Of a stretch of 64,000 nt of DNA, positions 1-8,387 are shown in pieces (the stretch's first letter is position 1; the number at the start of each line of letters is the position of its first letter). The position numbers and the translations under genes are program-made. Below the pieces are notes generated by a model. It was given only the letters and a program-made list of their open reading frames with translations, was not told the origin of the DNA and did not search any database. Where the stretch lies: the NCBI GenBank assembly GCA_022846095.1, contig AP025583.1, positions 62,001 to 126,000 on the forward strand, read 5' to 3'. The stretch comes from Oscillospiraceae bacterium (lineage in GTDB: Bacteria; Bacillota; Clostridia; Oscillospirales; Oscillospiraceae).

Positions 1-183
1 ATACCGATAAATGCCGATAGATGTGAAAACCGCAGCTTGCCAACGTCAATATGCTAAAATAGCGGCTGAGATATGCGCTTGCCTGAAATCGTGTGCGCTG
101 AGCGCGGGAAATGTCAAGCTGCTTGTGCATTTGCAATGCGGCCGGACAAAAACCGGGATAATGAGGCCGGGGTGGTATTTGTC

Positions 184-381
184 ATGAAGCTGAAAAACAT
201 GGAGCCGCCGCCGAAGGCCAACGCGCAGATCGGGATCCGGGTGACGAGTGCCTTTAAAATAAGCCTTGCGCGTCAGGCGGAACGGGAGCAGAGAAGCGTC
301 TCAAACCTCGTCGTCAAGGTTTTGAAGGACTATTTGTCAAGACAGGAGGAGGCTGAGCAGGATGCTAAGCCTCCCCTATGA
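184..381 (+). CDS. small ribbon-helix-helix-like protein (putative)
   Basis: This is a 65-residue basic protein. Its central part (IGIRVTSAFKISLARQAE, then RSVSNLVVKVLKDYLS) has the strand-helix-helix pattern of Arc/CopG-type ribbon-helix-helix DNA-binding proteins. The frame stays open upstream to 73. I chose ATG 184 because similarity to the fold starts just after it, but the SD is weak and ATG 199 is possible. It is not linked to a toxin gene, and no antitoxin tail is obvious. It is followed by the first copy of a dispersed intergenic repeat. The function could be autorepression or plasmid/phage-remnant control; this is inference. Confidence 0.5.
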   Translation: MKLKNMEPPPKANAQIGIRVTSAFKISLARQAEREQRSVSNLVVKVLKDYLSRQEEAEQDAKPPL

Positions 382-400
382 GGGGTCTGAGGTGGAATAT

Positions 401-750
401 ACGAGTGCCAGGCAGACGACCGGAGCACGGCTGTACGGGTAGCTTTTCATGCACTTCTTTAATCGCAAATCGCAACCATTTTTAGTCTGGGCGGGTCATG
501 TGCCGCAGGGTCCAGGTGTCCGGGGGACACCTGGATGATTTCGGGCGAAGCCACCTTAAACCAGGCAGCCCTATTCGCCTCAAGTACCAGACCGAACCGA
601 GCCCTGAGCGCTTTCAGGTTTTGCAGGTTACCTAAACCCCACCGCCGCGGGGCCCATGGGTCCAGGGCCCGCAGGCCCTGGTTGTTTCTTCCCGGGGTTC
701 TTTGCAAGCAAAGAATCCCGCCGCCGGAGGCCGGGCCTCCTCGCAATGAC
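401..750. repeat. dispersed intergenic repeat R1, copy 1
   Basis: About 350 nt of non-coding sequence lies between two convergent genes. It shares long blocks with 17963-18318 and 29007-29341: GCGGGTCATGTGCCGC near 491, CCAGACCGAACCGAGCCCTG near 588, GTTCTTTGCAAGCAAAGAAT near 698 and CTCCTCGCAATGAC at the right end. Unlike the other copies it carries about 54 extra nt near 511-564, including a perfect CCAGGTGTCC/GGACACCTGG hairpin, and it lacks the two leading hairpins. No gene is seen in 382-779. Confidence 0.8.
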
Positions 751-779
751 TGGACGTTTCGCCTGTGCCAGAACCTCCC

Positions 780-1481
780 CTATGAGGGGAAAAAGGGACA
801 GCGCGCCCGCAGGCACTCCCGGTTGCGCGCGGAGTGGGGGCAACGTATGCGCCCGGGCAGCTCCATATGCACGCCCAGGTGCTCCGCGCAGAAGCCCGCC
901 GCGGTCCGGATCGCCAGGAAGGAGTCCCGCTTGCAGCAGCGGGGGCCGCCCACCGCGCCGATGGCCTCCAGGCAGGCGGCCGTCATGCGGTTGGACAGGC
1001 CCCAGGCCTCCCCCGCCAGAGGGGTGGAGCCTGTGGCCAGGGCGGCGAACATCCCCGCGCTGACCGCCGCCCCGCAGCAGCCCCACAGCCCGCAGATCCC
1101 GCCGGGCACGGCGCGGCTGCGCCGCTCCAGCTCGTCCAGGGCGGGCTCCAGCTCCACCGCCCCGCCGCTGTTGGCGTACGCCGCCAGCAGAGCCGACCCC
1201 ACCAGGGCGTGGTGCTCCGGGCCGTGCATGTGGATGCTGGGCAGGGCCATGATGGCCTGGGCGATCTCTATGGGGTTTTTGGAGGGGGTGCGGGCGCAGT
1301 ACAGGCGGATGGCCACCCGCCCCGCCGCGCCGTGGCAGTCGTCGCAGATATAGTGGCCGTGTTCGCAGGCCGCGTTGGAGAGAAAGCGCTTCCCGCAGTT
1401 CGAGCAGGCCATCTCCACGGCCTGCTCCCGGTAGACCAGGGGCGCGCCGCAGACCAGGCAGGCGGGGATGCTGTTTTCCAT
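780..1481 (-). CDS. DUF5714 domain-containing protein
   Basis: The 233-residue protein opens with paired CxxC motifs (CLVCG, then CSNCGKRF, then C-x5-H-YICDDC), which look like zinc-binding knuckles. These are followed by an alpha-helical, cysteine-containing body (ICGLWGCCGAA, GGPRCCKRDS). This arrangement matches the DUF5714 family of anaerobic bacteria and archaea, often found next to methyltransferases; its biochemical role is unsettled. The start at 1481 is preceded by AGGTGAT on the minus strand. An open frame continues upstream, but that part is antisense to yitT and is ignored. It is transcribed with the same polarity as yitT, 56 bp upstream, so they may form one transcript. Confidence 0.7.
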   Translation of the reverse strand: MENSIPACLVCGAPLVYREQAVEMACSNCGKRFLSNAACEHGHYICDDCHGAAGRVAIRLYCARTPSKNPIEIAQAIMALPSIHMHGPEHHALVGSALLAAYANSGGAVELEPALDELERRSRAVPGGICGLWGCCGAAVSAGMFAALATGSTPLAGEAWGLSNRMTAACLEAIGAVGGPRCCKRDSFLAIRTAAGFCAEHLGVHMELPGRIRCPHSARNRECLRARCPFFPS

Positions 1482-1537
1482 ACAATCACCTCGGGGAGAA
1501 TTGATAATTGATAATTGATAATGGACAATCAGGGGCG

Positions 1538-2401
1538 CTATGCGCGGAGGAAGCCCTTGCCGAAAATCTCGCTGGAGTTGGTGATGATCATAAAGGCGTG
1601 GGGGTCGTACTGCTTCAGGTGGCGGCGCAGCAGCACCGCCTGGGCCCGGGTGAGCACCGTCAGCACCACCTGGTGCCCCTGCTTGGTATAGGCCCCCATG
1701 CCGTCCCAGATGGTGGCGCCGCGGTTTAGCTCGTCGGTGATGAAGGCGCTGGCGATCTGGGGGTGGGAGGTGATGATGATGAAGGCCTTGCGGCGGTTGA
1801 GGGACTCGATGACGTTGTCCACCAGCACCGACTTGAGCACCAGGCCCAGCAGGGAGCACAGCCCCGCCGTGATGTCAAAGACGAAGAGGGCCGCCGCCGC
1901 GATCAGCACGTCCGAGCACAGCAGCGCCCGGCCCACGTCCAGGCCGGAGAACTTTTTCAATATCATGGCCGCGATGTCCGTGCCGCCGGTGGAGGCGTTG
2001 ATATTGAACAGGATGGCCGAGCCCAGGGCGGGCAGGATCACCGCGAAGAAGAGCTCCAGCATGAGCTGGTCGGTGAGGGGCCCCGTCATGGGGCACAGCC
2101 ACTCGAAGACCTGCACCAGCCCCGCGTACAGGACCGAGCAGTACACCGTCTTGAAGCCGAAGCCCTTGTCCAGCAGCAGGAACCCCAGGACCAGAAACAG
2201 CGTGTTGATGATGGAGTTGAAGGTGGAGGGGGTGAGCCAGCTCACGTGGATGACCTTGCCCAGCAGGATGGACAGGCCCGAAACCCCGCCCATGGAGAAG
2301 TTGTTGGGGAACTTGAAAAAGTACACCCCGACGGACACGAGGGCGGTGCCCAGGGTCATAAGCAGGAACTCGTTTACCTGGGCCTTGCGCGTTTCGGACA
2401 T
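1538..2401 (-). CDS. YitT family membrane protein
   Basis: This 287-residue protein has an N-terminal YitT membrane domain with about five hydrophobic segments. Family signatures include FPNNFSMGGVSGLSILLG near residues 31-48 and NASTGGTDIAAM near 135-146. A C-terminal soluble DUF2179 domain follows (about 205-285; AFIIITSHPQIASAFI, LTVLTRAQAVLLRRHLK). YitT/YvjA proteins are widespread Firmicute inner-membrane proteins without a firmly assigned substrate. Length and domain order are normal. The upstream region carries repeat R3 copy A. Confidence 0.9.
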   Translation of the reverse strand: MSETRKAQVNEFLLMTLGTALVSVGVYFFKFPNNFSMGGVSGLSILLGKVIHVSWLTPSTFNSIINTLFLVLGFLLLDKGFGFKTVYCSVLYAGLVQVFEWLCPMTGPLTDQLMLELFFAVILPALGSAILFNINASTGGTDIAAMILKKFSGLDVGRALLCSDVLIAAAALFVFDITAGLCSLLGLVLKSVLVDNVIESLNRRKAFIIITSHPQIASAFITDELNRGATIWDGMGAYTKQGHQVVLTVLTRAQAVLLRRHLKQYDPHAFMIITNSSEIFGKGFLRA

Positions 2402-2432
2402 GGAAAAATCAGCTCCGTTTGATGAATTAAGG

Positions 2433-2588
2433 AGAAGCGCGGAGAAGCCGGGAGCAGGCGGATAAGACGCCGCGCAGACGAAAAAACAGGTTGAGCCGTC
2501 TCACGGAAGGCTCAACGGCATTTTTCGCGGAGCGGGGGCTTATCTGCCGTCGCGGAGGCTTCGCAGCGTGACAAAGAAGCGCGTAGGG
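2433..2588. repeat. nested-palindrome repeat R3, copy A
   Basis: A long imperfect palindrome has three nested stems: GCGGATAAG 2458-2466 with CTTATCTGC 2539-2547, CGAAAAA 2479-2485 with TTTTTCG 2521-2527, and GTTGAGCC 2490-2497 with GGCTCAAC 2509-2516. The outer borders (AGAAGCGCGG left, CGCAGCGTGAC and CGTAGG right) match 5183-5339. The inner hairpin is flanked by T-runs on both strands, so it probably also ends the upstream minus-strand SLH-GH18 transcript. Confidence 0.75.
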
Positions 2589-2606
2589 TAGGCGCGCAGG
2601 GGGACG

Positions 2607-2636
2607 GGCCGATGTGGGCATCGGCCCCTACGGGAA
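2607..2636. repeat. dispersed hairpin GGGCCGAT/ATCGGCCC
   Basis: A short palindrome (GGGCCGAT, six-base loop, ATCGGCCC, then CTACG) also occurs inside R1 copies near 18005 and 29049. It is followed by a GC-rich tail ending CTCGCAATGAC near 2677-2687, also shared with R1. It looks like a mobile palindromic module. The rest of 2637-2709 holds nothing else recognisable. Confidence 0.6.
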
Positions 2637-2709
2637 CGGTGGACGTGGGGACGGATTGCCGCGGGCCTGCGGCCCTCGCAATGACGGGCTTCATAGGGGG
2701 GGCTTTGTA

Positions 2710-4359
2710 CTACCGCAGCCCCAGGACGGCGGACCAGACGTCGTAATTGCCGTAGGTGGGGATATTGCCGATGCGCCAGAGGGACACGCCGTTGATGCCG
2801 AACATGCGGGCCAGGAGGAGCTTGTCCGTGACGCTGCGCTCGTCCTCGTACCACACCTTGTAGCGCGTGCCGTCCTCGGTGGTGTAAATGGCGTAGGGGT
2901 TGCGGTAGGTCTCGTCGTAGGTCACCACCGTGCCGTCCTGGGCCAGGCGCTGGGCCAGGGTCTCCTGGGCGGGGTGGTTCACCGTGCCGTCCAGCAGGTA
3001 GCCGTTCTCGTCGATGTGCAGCGCGGCGGTGCCGAAGGAAATGGCCAGGGCGATTTTGGACCTGTCCTGCACCCCCGCGGCCGGGTCGGTGATGGCGCGC
3101 AGGGCCTTGTACACGTCGGGGAAGGGGGTGACGGGGGAGTTGGTGTTGGCGGTGCCCACGTTGGAGGACGCGTCCGTCCACTGGTAGTCGTGGACCATGT
3201 AAATCACCTTGTCGCAGCTCTCACCCAGGGCCTTGAAGTCGTAGCCCAGGTACCAGGGGCCGGGCTGGACGCAGACGTAGAGGGTCTTGTCGGCCGGCAG
3301 GGCGGCGCGCAGGTCGGCCATGAAGGCGGCGTAATCCGCCTTGAGGCCCTCCCGCAGGCCCTCGAAGTCGATGGTCAGGCCCGCGTAGTCCGCCGAGGCG
3401 GCCGCCAGGGCCTCCACGGCGGCGGCGGAGCGGCCCGCGTCGGAGACCACCGCGGCCACGGTGGAGGTCTCGGAGCCGTCGGGCAGGGCGACCTTGTCCC
3501 CCGCCGAGGCAAAGACGTTCAGGTTATAGGGCAGGCTGTGCTGGGCGAAGAAATCGGTGGCCGGGGTGGGGTCGGAGGGCTTGATCCAGTCGTTGCCCCC
3601 CTCGGCGGTGGAGTTGAGCCAGGGGCCGCGCTGGGCGTCGTAGGCCAGGGAGGCCCAGCCCACCGACACGCCGTCCATGGCCGCCGTCAGGCTGATCTGG
3701 CTGTAGGAGGAGAAGGCGTAGAAGCCGTGGAGCCAGTCCACCTTGGCGCTCAGCCGCTCATAGCAGCGCACCAGCATGGCGGCGGCCTCCTCCCGGTAGG
3801 CCGAGAAGGAGGGGCGGAACTGGAGCGCGTCCCCCGCCTGCACCCCCGTGATGATGCCCAGGTCGTAGGCCATGGCGATGTAGCCCGCGTTGTCCTTCAC
3901 GTCCCCGAAGGGGAGGGCAAGTTCGGCCAGGGAGCGGGCCAGGCCGTCGTACCCCAGCGCGCGCACCAGCATCACCGCGATCTCCTCGCGGCTGATGTCG
4001 TCGTCGGGCCGGAAGGCGCCGGAGGCCTCCATCACGTCGTGGGCGCGGGCGGTCTCCACCGCCGCGTAGCACCACTTGTCCGCCGGGCAGTCGATGTAGG
4101 AGGGCTGGGCGGGGCTTACGCTCTCCCAGGCGAACATGCGGCCCAGGATGGTGACGAACTCGCCGCGGGTGATGAACTTGCCCACGCCGAAGGTGCCGTC
4201 CGGGTAGCCCTGCATCAGGCCGTAGGACGCGGCCTTGTCGATGGTCTGGGCCGCCCAGGAGCCGTCCGTGTCCGAAAAGGCCCGGGCCGCCGGGCTCAGG
4301 GGCGTGGCGCAGAAGAGCAGCAAAACGGCCAGCAGGGCCGGGACGAAGCGACGTTTCAT
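2710..4359 (-). CDS. secreted SLH-domain / GH18-like glycosidase
   Basis: This 549-residue exported protein starts with MKRR and a hydrophobic signal peptide ending near ARA (26-28). Three S-layer-homology repeats follow at about 28-205 (GYPDGTFGVGKFITRGEFV; FRPDDDISREEIAVMLVRAL; FRPSFSAYREEAAAMLV). The C-terminal part, about 215-549, resembles family 18 glycoside hydrolases of the YaaH/SleL kind. It contains the catalytic strand LTIDFEGLR with the proton-donor Glu and late aromatic motifs (VWYEDERSVTDKL, GVSLWRIGN). It probably binds and cuts cell-envelope glycan; spore-cortex or S-layer anchoring is inference. Start 4359 follows AAGGAGG by 6 nt; an in-frame extension to 4398 has no SD. Confidence 0.85.
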   Translation of the reverse strand: MKRRFVPALLAVLLLFCATPLSPAARAFSDTDGSWAAQTIDKAASYGLMQGYPDGTFGVGKFITRGEFVTILGRMFAWESVSPAQPSYIDCPADKWCYAAVETARAHDVMEASGAFRPDDDISREEIAVMLVRALGYDGLARSLAELALPFGDVKDNAGYIAMAYDLGIITGVQAGDALQFRPSFSAYREEAAAMLVRCYERLSAKVDWLHGFYAFSSYSQISLTAAMDGVSVGWASLAYDAQRGPWLNSTAEGGNDWIKPSDPTPATDFFAQHSLPYNLNVFASAGDKVALPDGSETSTVAAVVSDAGRSAAAVEALAAASADYAGLTIDFEGLREGLKADYAAFMADLRAALPADKTLYVCVQPGPWYLGYDFKALGESCDKVIYMVHDYQWTDASSNVGTANTNSPVTPFPDVYKALRAITDPAAGVQDRSKIALAISFGTAALHIDENGYLLDGTVNHPAQETLAQRLAQDGTVVTYDETYRNPYAIYTTEDGTRYKVWYEDERSVTDKLLLARMFGINGVSLWRIGNIPTYGNYDVWSAVLGLR

Positions 4360-4406
4360 GGTTTGCCTCCTTATGTCGTGGAGCGGGTGGGTTGGCATAC
4401 GCGGCC

Positions 4407-4435
4407 ATTATACCAAAATCCGCGCGAAAGTACAA
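4407..4435 (-). promoter_or_regulatory. sigma-A-like promoter of the SLH-GH18 gene
   Basis: On the minus strand TTGTAC and TATAAT are separated by exactly 17 bp, about 50 bp upstream of ATG 4359. Confidence 0.75.
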
Positions 4436-4519
4436 CGGCGGGGAGTCGGTACGACAAAATTTCCAAAAACCCGCCGCTGGGGCTGGGATTTTTTGATGCA
4501 ATATGTTACAATACTTTTG

Positions 4520-4548
4520 TTGCAAAAAGTCCGCCCGTTCGGTAGAAT
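4520..4548 (+). promoter_or_regulatory. promoter of xpt
   Basis: TTGCAA-N17-TAGAAT lies about 58 bp upstream of the xpt ATG. I looked for a purine-riboswitch core in the leader and found none, unlike many Firmicute xpt genes. Confidence 0.6.
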
Positions 4549-4606
4549 GAAAGTAAGTTTTTCTTTTGGGCTTGTTAAAAAATGAACGTATAAAGGGGCC
4601 GGATTT

Positions 4607-5179
4607 ATGGAGCTGTTAGAGGAGCGCATCCGCAGGGACGGGAAAATCAAAAACGGCGACGTGCTGAAGGTGGACAGCTTTCTCAACCACCAGATGGACG
4701 TCGGCCTCTTCCAGGAGATCGGCAAGGAGTTTTTACGGCTGTTCGGCGACTGCGGGGTTACCAAGATTTTGACCATCGAGGCATCGGGGATCGGGATCGC
4801 GTGCGTGACCGCGCAGTTTTTTGACGTTCCGGTCATCTTCGCCAAGAAGAACAAGACCCGCAACATCGCCGGGGACGTGTACACCTCCAAGGTGGAGTCC
4901 TTCACCCACGGCAAGGTGTACGACATCATCGTGGCCAAGGAGTTCCTCCACGCCGACGACCGGGTGCTGCTGATCGACGACTTCCTCGCCAACGGCTCCG
5001 CCCTCCAGGGCCTCATTAATCTCGTCAATGACGCCGGGGCCACCCTGGTGGGCGCCGGGATCTGCGTGGAGAAGGCCTTCCAGCCCGGCGGGGACCTGAT
5101 CCGCTCCATGGGCGTGCGGGTGGAGAGCTTGGCGCGGATTAAGTACATGAACGAGAACGGGACGTTGGAATTTTGTTAA
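4607..5179 (+). CDS. xpt: xanthine phosphoribosyltransferase
   Basis: This 190-residue type I phosphoribosyltransferase salvages xanthine with PRPP to XMP in the cytosol. The opening MELLEERIRRDGKIKNGDVLKVDSFLNHQ is characteristic of Xpt. The PRPP loop VLLIDDFLANGSAL lies near residues 121-135, and the central IEASGIGIACVTA segment is present. Full length for the family. It stands alone with its own promoter. Its product role fits the nucleoside importer downstream and the xanthine dehydrogenase-type cluster 15 kb away, but no shared operator was seen. Confidence 0.93.
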   Translation: MELLEERIRRDGKIKNGDVLKVDSFLNHQMDVGLFQEIGKEFLRLFGDCGVTKILTIEASGIGIACVTAQFFDVPVIFAKKNKTRNIAGDVYTSKVESFTHGKVYDIIVAKEFLHADDRVLLIDDFLANGSALQGLINLVNDAGATLVGAGICVEKAFQPGGDLIRSMGVRVESLARIKYMNENGTLEFC

Positions 5180-5182
5180 AAC

Positions 5183-5339
5183 AGAAGCGCGGAGGCGTGC
5201 GGAGCAGCGGGCTAAGACCCGAAGCGGCGCGAAAACGCAGAACAGGCGACCCACGCAAGCCTGTGGCGCGTTTTTGCAAAGTCGGAGGGGCTTAGAACCG
5301 CGTCGCGCAGCCGCCGCAGCGTGACAGGAAGCCCGTAGG
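5183..5339. repeat. nested-palindrome repeat R3, copy B
   Basis: This copy has the same layout as copy A but different stem sequences: CTAAG 5212-5216 with CTTAG 5291-5295, GCGAAAACGC 5229-5238 with GCGTTTTTGC 5268-5277, and ACAGGC 5242-5247 with GCCTGT 5259-5264. The inner hairpin plus T-run may terminate xpt. The borders AGAAGCGCGG and CGCAGCGTGACA are shared with copy A. Confidence 0.75.
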
Positions 5340-5444
5340 CGCGACCCCACCGCCGCTGAGGCGGGGACGAAGGTTAAAACCGGCCGGAGAACCGCGGCCG
5401 TTTTTATAGTCACTCTTGCATACGACATTAAAGGAGGAAACTAC

Positions 5445-6674
5445 ATGAAAAAGAGACTGCTCGCGCTGACCCTGGCCCTGGCGATGGTCTTCGCCCTCGC
5501 CGCCTGCTCCGGCGGCGGGAACACCAGCACCCACGCGCCCGGCACCCAGGCCCCCGCGCCCGAGGGCCAGACCCCCGCCACCCAGCCCGCCGCCCCCGAG
5601 GGCAGCGGCATCGCCCTGGCCGACCTGAAGATCGGCTTCATCCACATCGGCGACGAGAGCGACAAGGGCTACACCTACAACATGGTCATGGGCACCAAGG
5701 AGATGCAGGCCAACCTGGGCATCGCCGACGACCAGCTGGTAGTGAAGTACAACACCGCCGAGAGCGACGAGTGCGCCGACGCTATCAACGCCTGCCTGGA
5801 CTCCGGCTGCCAGCTCATTATCGCCACCAGCTTCGGCTTCCAGGACTACGTCACCGAGGCCGCCAAGGACAACCCCGACGTGCAGTTCGTCCAGCTCACC
5901 GGCAACCAGGCCGCCTCCTCGGGCCTTGCCAACCTGCACAACGCCTTTGCCAGCATCTACGAGGGCCGCTACCTGGCCGGCGTGGTGGCCGGCATGAAGG
6001 CCAAGGAGATCGCCAACCCCAAGCTGGGCTACGTGGGCGCGTACCCCTACGCCGAGGTCATCAGCGGCTACACCGCCTTCTTTGAGGGCGCCAAAAGCGT
6101 GTACCCTGAGGTCACCATGGACGTGATCTACACCAACAGCTGGAACAGCCCCGACCTGGAGGGCAAGGCGGCCCAGGCCCTGATCGACCGGGGCTGCGGC
6201 GTGGTCAGCCAGCACTCCGACTCCACCGCCCCCTCCACCACCGCCGAGGCCAACAAGTGCTTCTCCGTGGGCTACAACGCCGACATGATCCAGGCCGCCC
6301 CCGGCGCCGCCCTGGTGTCCTCCCGCATCGATTGGGGCCCCTACTTCACCGAGGCCGTGCAGGCCATGATCGACGGCACCGCCATCCCCGTGGACTCCTG
6401 CAAGGGCTACGCCGACGGCGCGGTGGTGCTGACCGAGCTCAACGACGCCATCCTGGCCCCCGGCACCAAGGAGGTCCTGGAGAGCGCCGAGGCCAAGATT
6501 GCCGACGGCTCCATCGCGGTCTTCTGCGGCCCCATGCACGGCGTGGACCCCTTCACCGGCGACGAGCTCAACCTGGCTGGGGGCGAGAGCTTCCACGAGA
6601 GCGACGTGGCGGGCGGCAAGACCAGCGCCCCCTACTTCGGCTACGTCATCGACGGCGTGACCATCGTCGAGTAA
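5445..6674 (+). CDS. BMP family substrate-binding lipoprotein (nucleoside ABC importer)
   Basis: This 409-residue lipoprotein has a signal peptide with lipobox LAAC (Cys21), followed by a Thr/Pro/Ala-rich linker to about residue 50. The BMP/Med periplasmic-binding fold follows, with family hallmarks KIGFIHIGDESDKGYTYN and VGYNADMIQAAPGA. Such proteins deliver purine nucleosides or related ligands to YufOPQ-type transporters. It is the first gene of a four-gene import operon (binding protein, ATPase, two permeases). SD AAAGGAGG precedes the ATG. A strong hairpin after the stop would let it be made in excess over the transporter. Confidence 0.9.
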   Translation: MKKRLLALTLALAMVFALAACSGGGNTSTHAPGTQAPAPEGQTPATQPAAPEGSGIALADLKIGFIHIGDESDKGYTYNMVMGTKEMQANLGIADDQLVVKYNTAESDECADAINACLDSGCQLIIATSFGFQDYVTEAAKDNPDVQFVQLTGNQAASSGLANLHNAFASIYEGRYLAGVVAGMKAKEIANPKLGYVGAYPYAEVISGYTAFFEGAKSVYPEVTMDVIYTNSWNSPDLEGKAAQALIDRGCGVVSQHSDSTAPSTTAEANKCFSVGYNADMIQAAPGAALVSSRIDWGPYFTEAVQAMIDGTAIPVDSCKGYADGAVVLTELNDAILAPGTKEVLESAEAKIADGSIAVFCGPMHGVDPFTGDELNLAGGESFHESDVAGGKTSAPYFGYVIDGVTIVE

Positions 6675-6698
6675 TCCCCCGGCAAGACGAATACCCCT

Positions 6699-6732
6699 GG
6701 GCGGGGCTGCGGTTCCGCAGCCCCGCCCTTTT
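6699..6732 (+). terminator. intra-operon hairpin after the BMP gene
   Basis: GGGCGGGGCTGCGG 6699-6712 pairs perfectly with CCGCAGCCCCGCCC 6715-6728, followed by TTTT. Placed between the binding-protein and ATPase genes, it is likely a leaky terminator or mRNA-stabilising stem. Confidence 0.75.
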
Positions 6733-6815
6733 CCCTGTACGCCGCGTGCGGCGGACGGGGAAAAGGGCGGGAGAGGCCCCTCGGTGGGCTTTCATACTGA
6801 AAGAGGTGATCCGGC

Positions 6816-8387
6816 TTGGAAAATACCTGCGCCATCCAGCTGAAGGAGCTGACCAAGACCTTCGGCGAGGTCGTGGCCAACGACAAGGTGTCCCTGGAGC
6901 TGCAGCGGGGGGAGATCCTCTCCCTGCTGGGGGAGAACGGCAGCGGCAAGACCACCCTGATGAACATGCTCTCCGGCATCTACTTCCCGGACAGCGGCGA
7001 GATCCGCGTCAACGGGAAGAGCGTCACCATCCGCTCCCCCAAGGACGCCTTCGACCTGGGCATCGGCATGATCCACCAGCACTTCATGCTGGTGGACGTG
7101 CTCACCGCGGCGGAGAACATCATCCTGGGCCTGGAGGGCCAGGGCAGGCTGGACCGCCGCCAGGTGGCGAAGGACATCCGCGCCATCAGCGGGAAGTACG
7201 GCTTCGACATTGACCCCAACCAGAAGATCTACGACATGTCGGTGTCCCAGAAGCAGACGGTGGAGATTGTCAAGGTGCTCTACCGGGGGGCCGACATCCT
7301 GATCCTGGACGAACCCACCGCCGTGCTCACCCCCCAGGAGACCGACAACCTCTTTGAGGTGCTGCGCAACATGAAGGCGGACGGCAAGGCCGTGGTCATC
7401 ATCACCCACAAGCTCAATGAGGTGATGGCCATCTCCGACAAGGTGGCCGTGCTGCGCAAGGGGAAGTACATCGGCACCATCGACACCGCCGGGACCAGCC
7501 CCCAGCAGCTCACCGAGATGATGGTGGGCCGGGCGGTGAGCCTGGACATCGACCGCCCCCTGGTGGAGAAGCGCAATCCCCGGCTGGAGGTGCAAAACCT
7601 CACCTGCGTCAGCGGCGAGGGCGTGGTGACCCTGGACAACGTGTCCTTCACCGCCCTGGGCGGCGAGATCCTGGGCATCGCCGGGGTGGCGGGCAGCGGC
7701 CAGAAGGAGCTGCTGGAGGCCATCGCGGGGCTGCAAAAGGTCCGGGAGGGGCACATTATTTACTACCCGCCCCACCCCGACGAGCCGGTGGCCGGGCAGC
7801 ATGTGAGCGTCAACCGCTCCGGCGAGGAGCTGGTGGGCAAGAACCCCATGCAGATCGCCAGGATCGGCGTGTCCCTGGCCTTCGTGCCCGAGGACCGGCT
7901 GGGCATGGGCCTGGTGGCGGGCATGGACATGGTGGACAACATGATGCTCAAGACCTACAAGAGCGGCAGGGGGCCGGCCGCCGACCGCAAGCCCCCCAGG
8001 GCGCTGGCGGAGCAGCTCATCGGGGAGCTGGAGATCGTCACCCCCGGCGTGTCCACGCCGGTGCGGCGGCTGTCCGGCGGCAACGTGCAGAAGGTGCTGG
8101 TGGGCCGGGAGATCGCCTCCAGCCCCACGGTGCTCATGACGGCCTACCCGGTGCGCGGGCTGGACATCAACTCCTCCTACACCATCTACCGCCTGCTCAA
8201 CGAGCAGAAGCAAAAGGGCGTGGCGGTGGTGCTGGTGGGCGAGGATCTGGACGTGCTGCTGGAGCTTTGCGACCGCATCGCGGTGCTGTGCGGCGGTAAG
8301 CTGTCCGGCATCGTGGACGGCAGGACCGCCACCAAAGAGGAAGTGGGCCTGCTGATGACCCAGAGCGGAAAGGGGGGTAAGGCGTGA
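6816..8387 (+). CDS. nucleoside-type ABC transporter ATP-binding protein
   Basis: This 523-residue protein has two fused ATPase domains, as in YufO and sugar-type ATPases. Domain 1 has Walker A GENGSGKTT (39-47), signature SVSQKQTVEI and Walker B ILILDEPTAVLTPQE. Domain 2 (from about 262) has the usual degenerate Walker A (GVAGSGQKE), signature LSGGNVQKV and a degenerate Walker B region (TVLMTAYPVRGLD). So only one competent site is expected, as in the family. The start is TTG 6816 with SD AGAGGTGAT. Its stop overlaps the GTG of the next gene by 4 bp, which indicates translational coupling. Confidence 0.92.
   Translation: MENTCAIQLKELTKTFGEVVANDKVSLELQRGEILSLLGENGSGKTTLMNMLSGIYFPDSGEIRVNGKSVTIRSPKDAFDLGIGMIHQHFMLVDVLTAAENIILGLEGQGRLDRRQVAKDIRAISGKYGFDIDPNQKIYDMSVSQKQTVEIVKVLYRGADILILDEPTAVLTPQETDNLFEVLRNMKADGKAVVIITHKLNEVMAISDKVAVLRKGKYIGTIDTAGTSPQQLTEMMVGRAVSLDIDRPLVEKRNPRLEVQNLTCVSGEGVVTLDNVSFTALGGEILGIAGVAGSGQKELLEAIAGLQKVREGHIIYYPPHPDEPVAGQHVSVNRSGEELVGKNPMQIARIGVSLAFVPEDRLGMGLVAGMDMVDNMMLKTYKSGRGPAADRKPPRALAEQLIGELEIVTPGVSTPVRRLSGGNVQKVLVGREIASSPTVLMTAYPVRGLDINSSYTIYRLLNEQKQKGVAVVLVGEDLDVLLELCDRIAVLCGGKLSGIVDGRTATKEEVGLLMTQSGKGGKA

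Noticed and set aside
1482-1859. N-terminal extension of the DUF5714 frame
   Set aside because: It overlaps yitT in another frame of the same strand; the SD and family start support 1481.
2614-4545. 643-codon open frame on the plus strand
   Set aside because: It is antisense to the SLH-GH18 gene, has Gly/Val/His-rich shadow composition typical of high-GC opposite strands, and shows no domain.
4436-4606. possible purine riboswitch before xpt
   Set aside because: No aptamer-like conserved core or alternative terminator could be found in the short leader.
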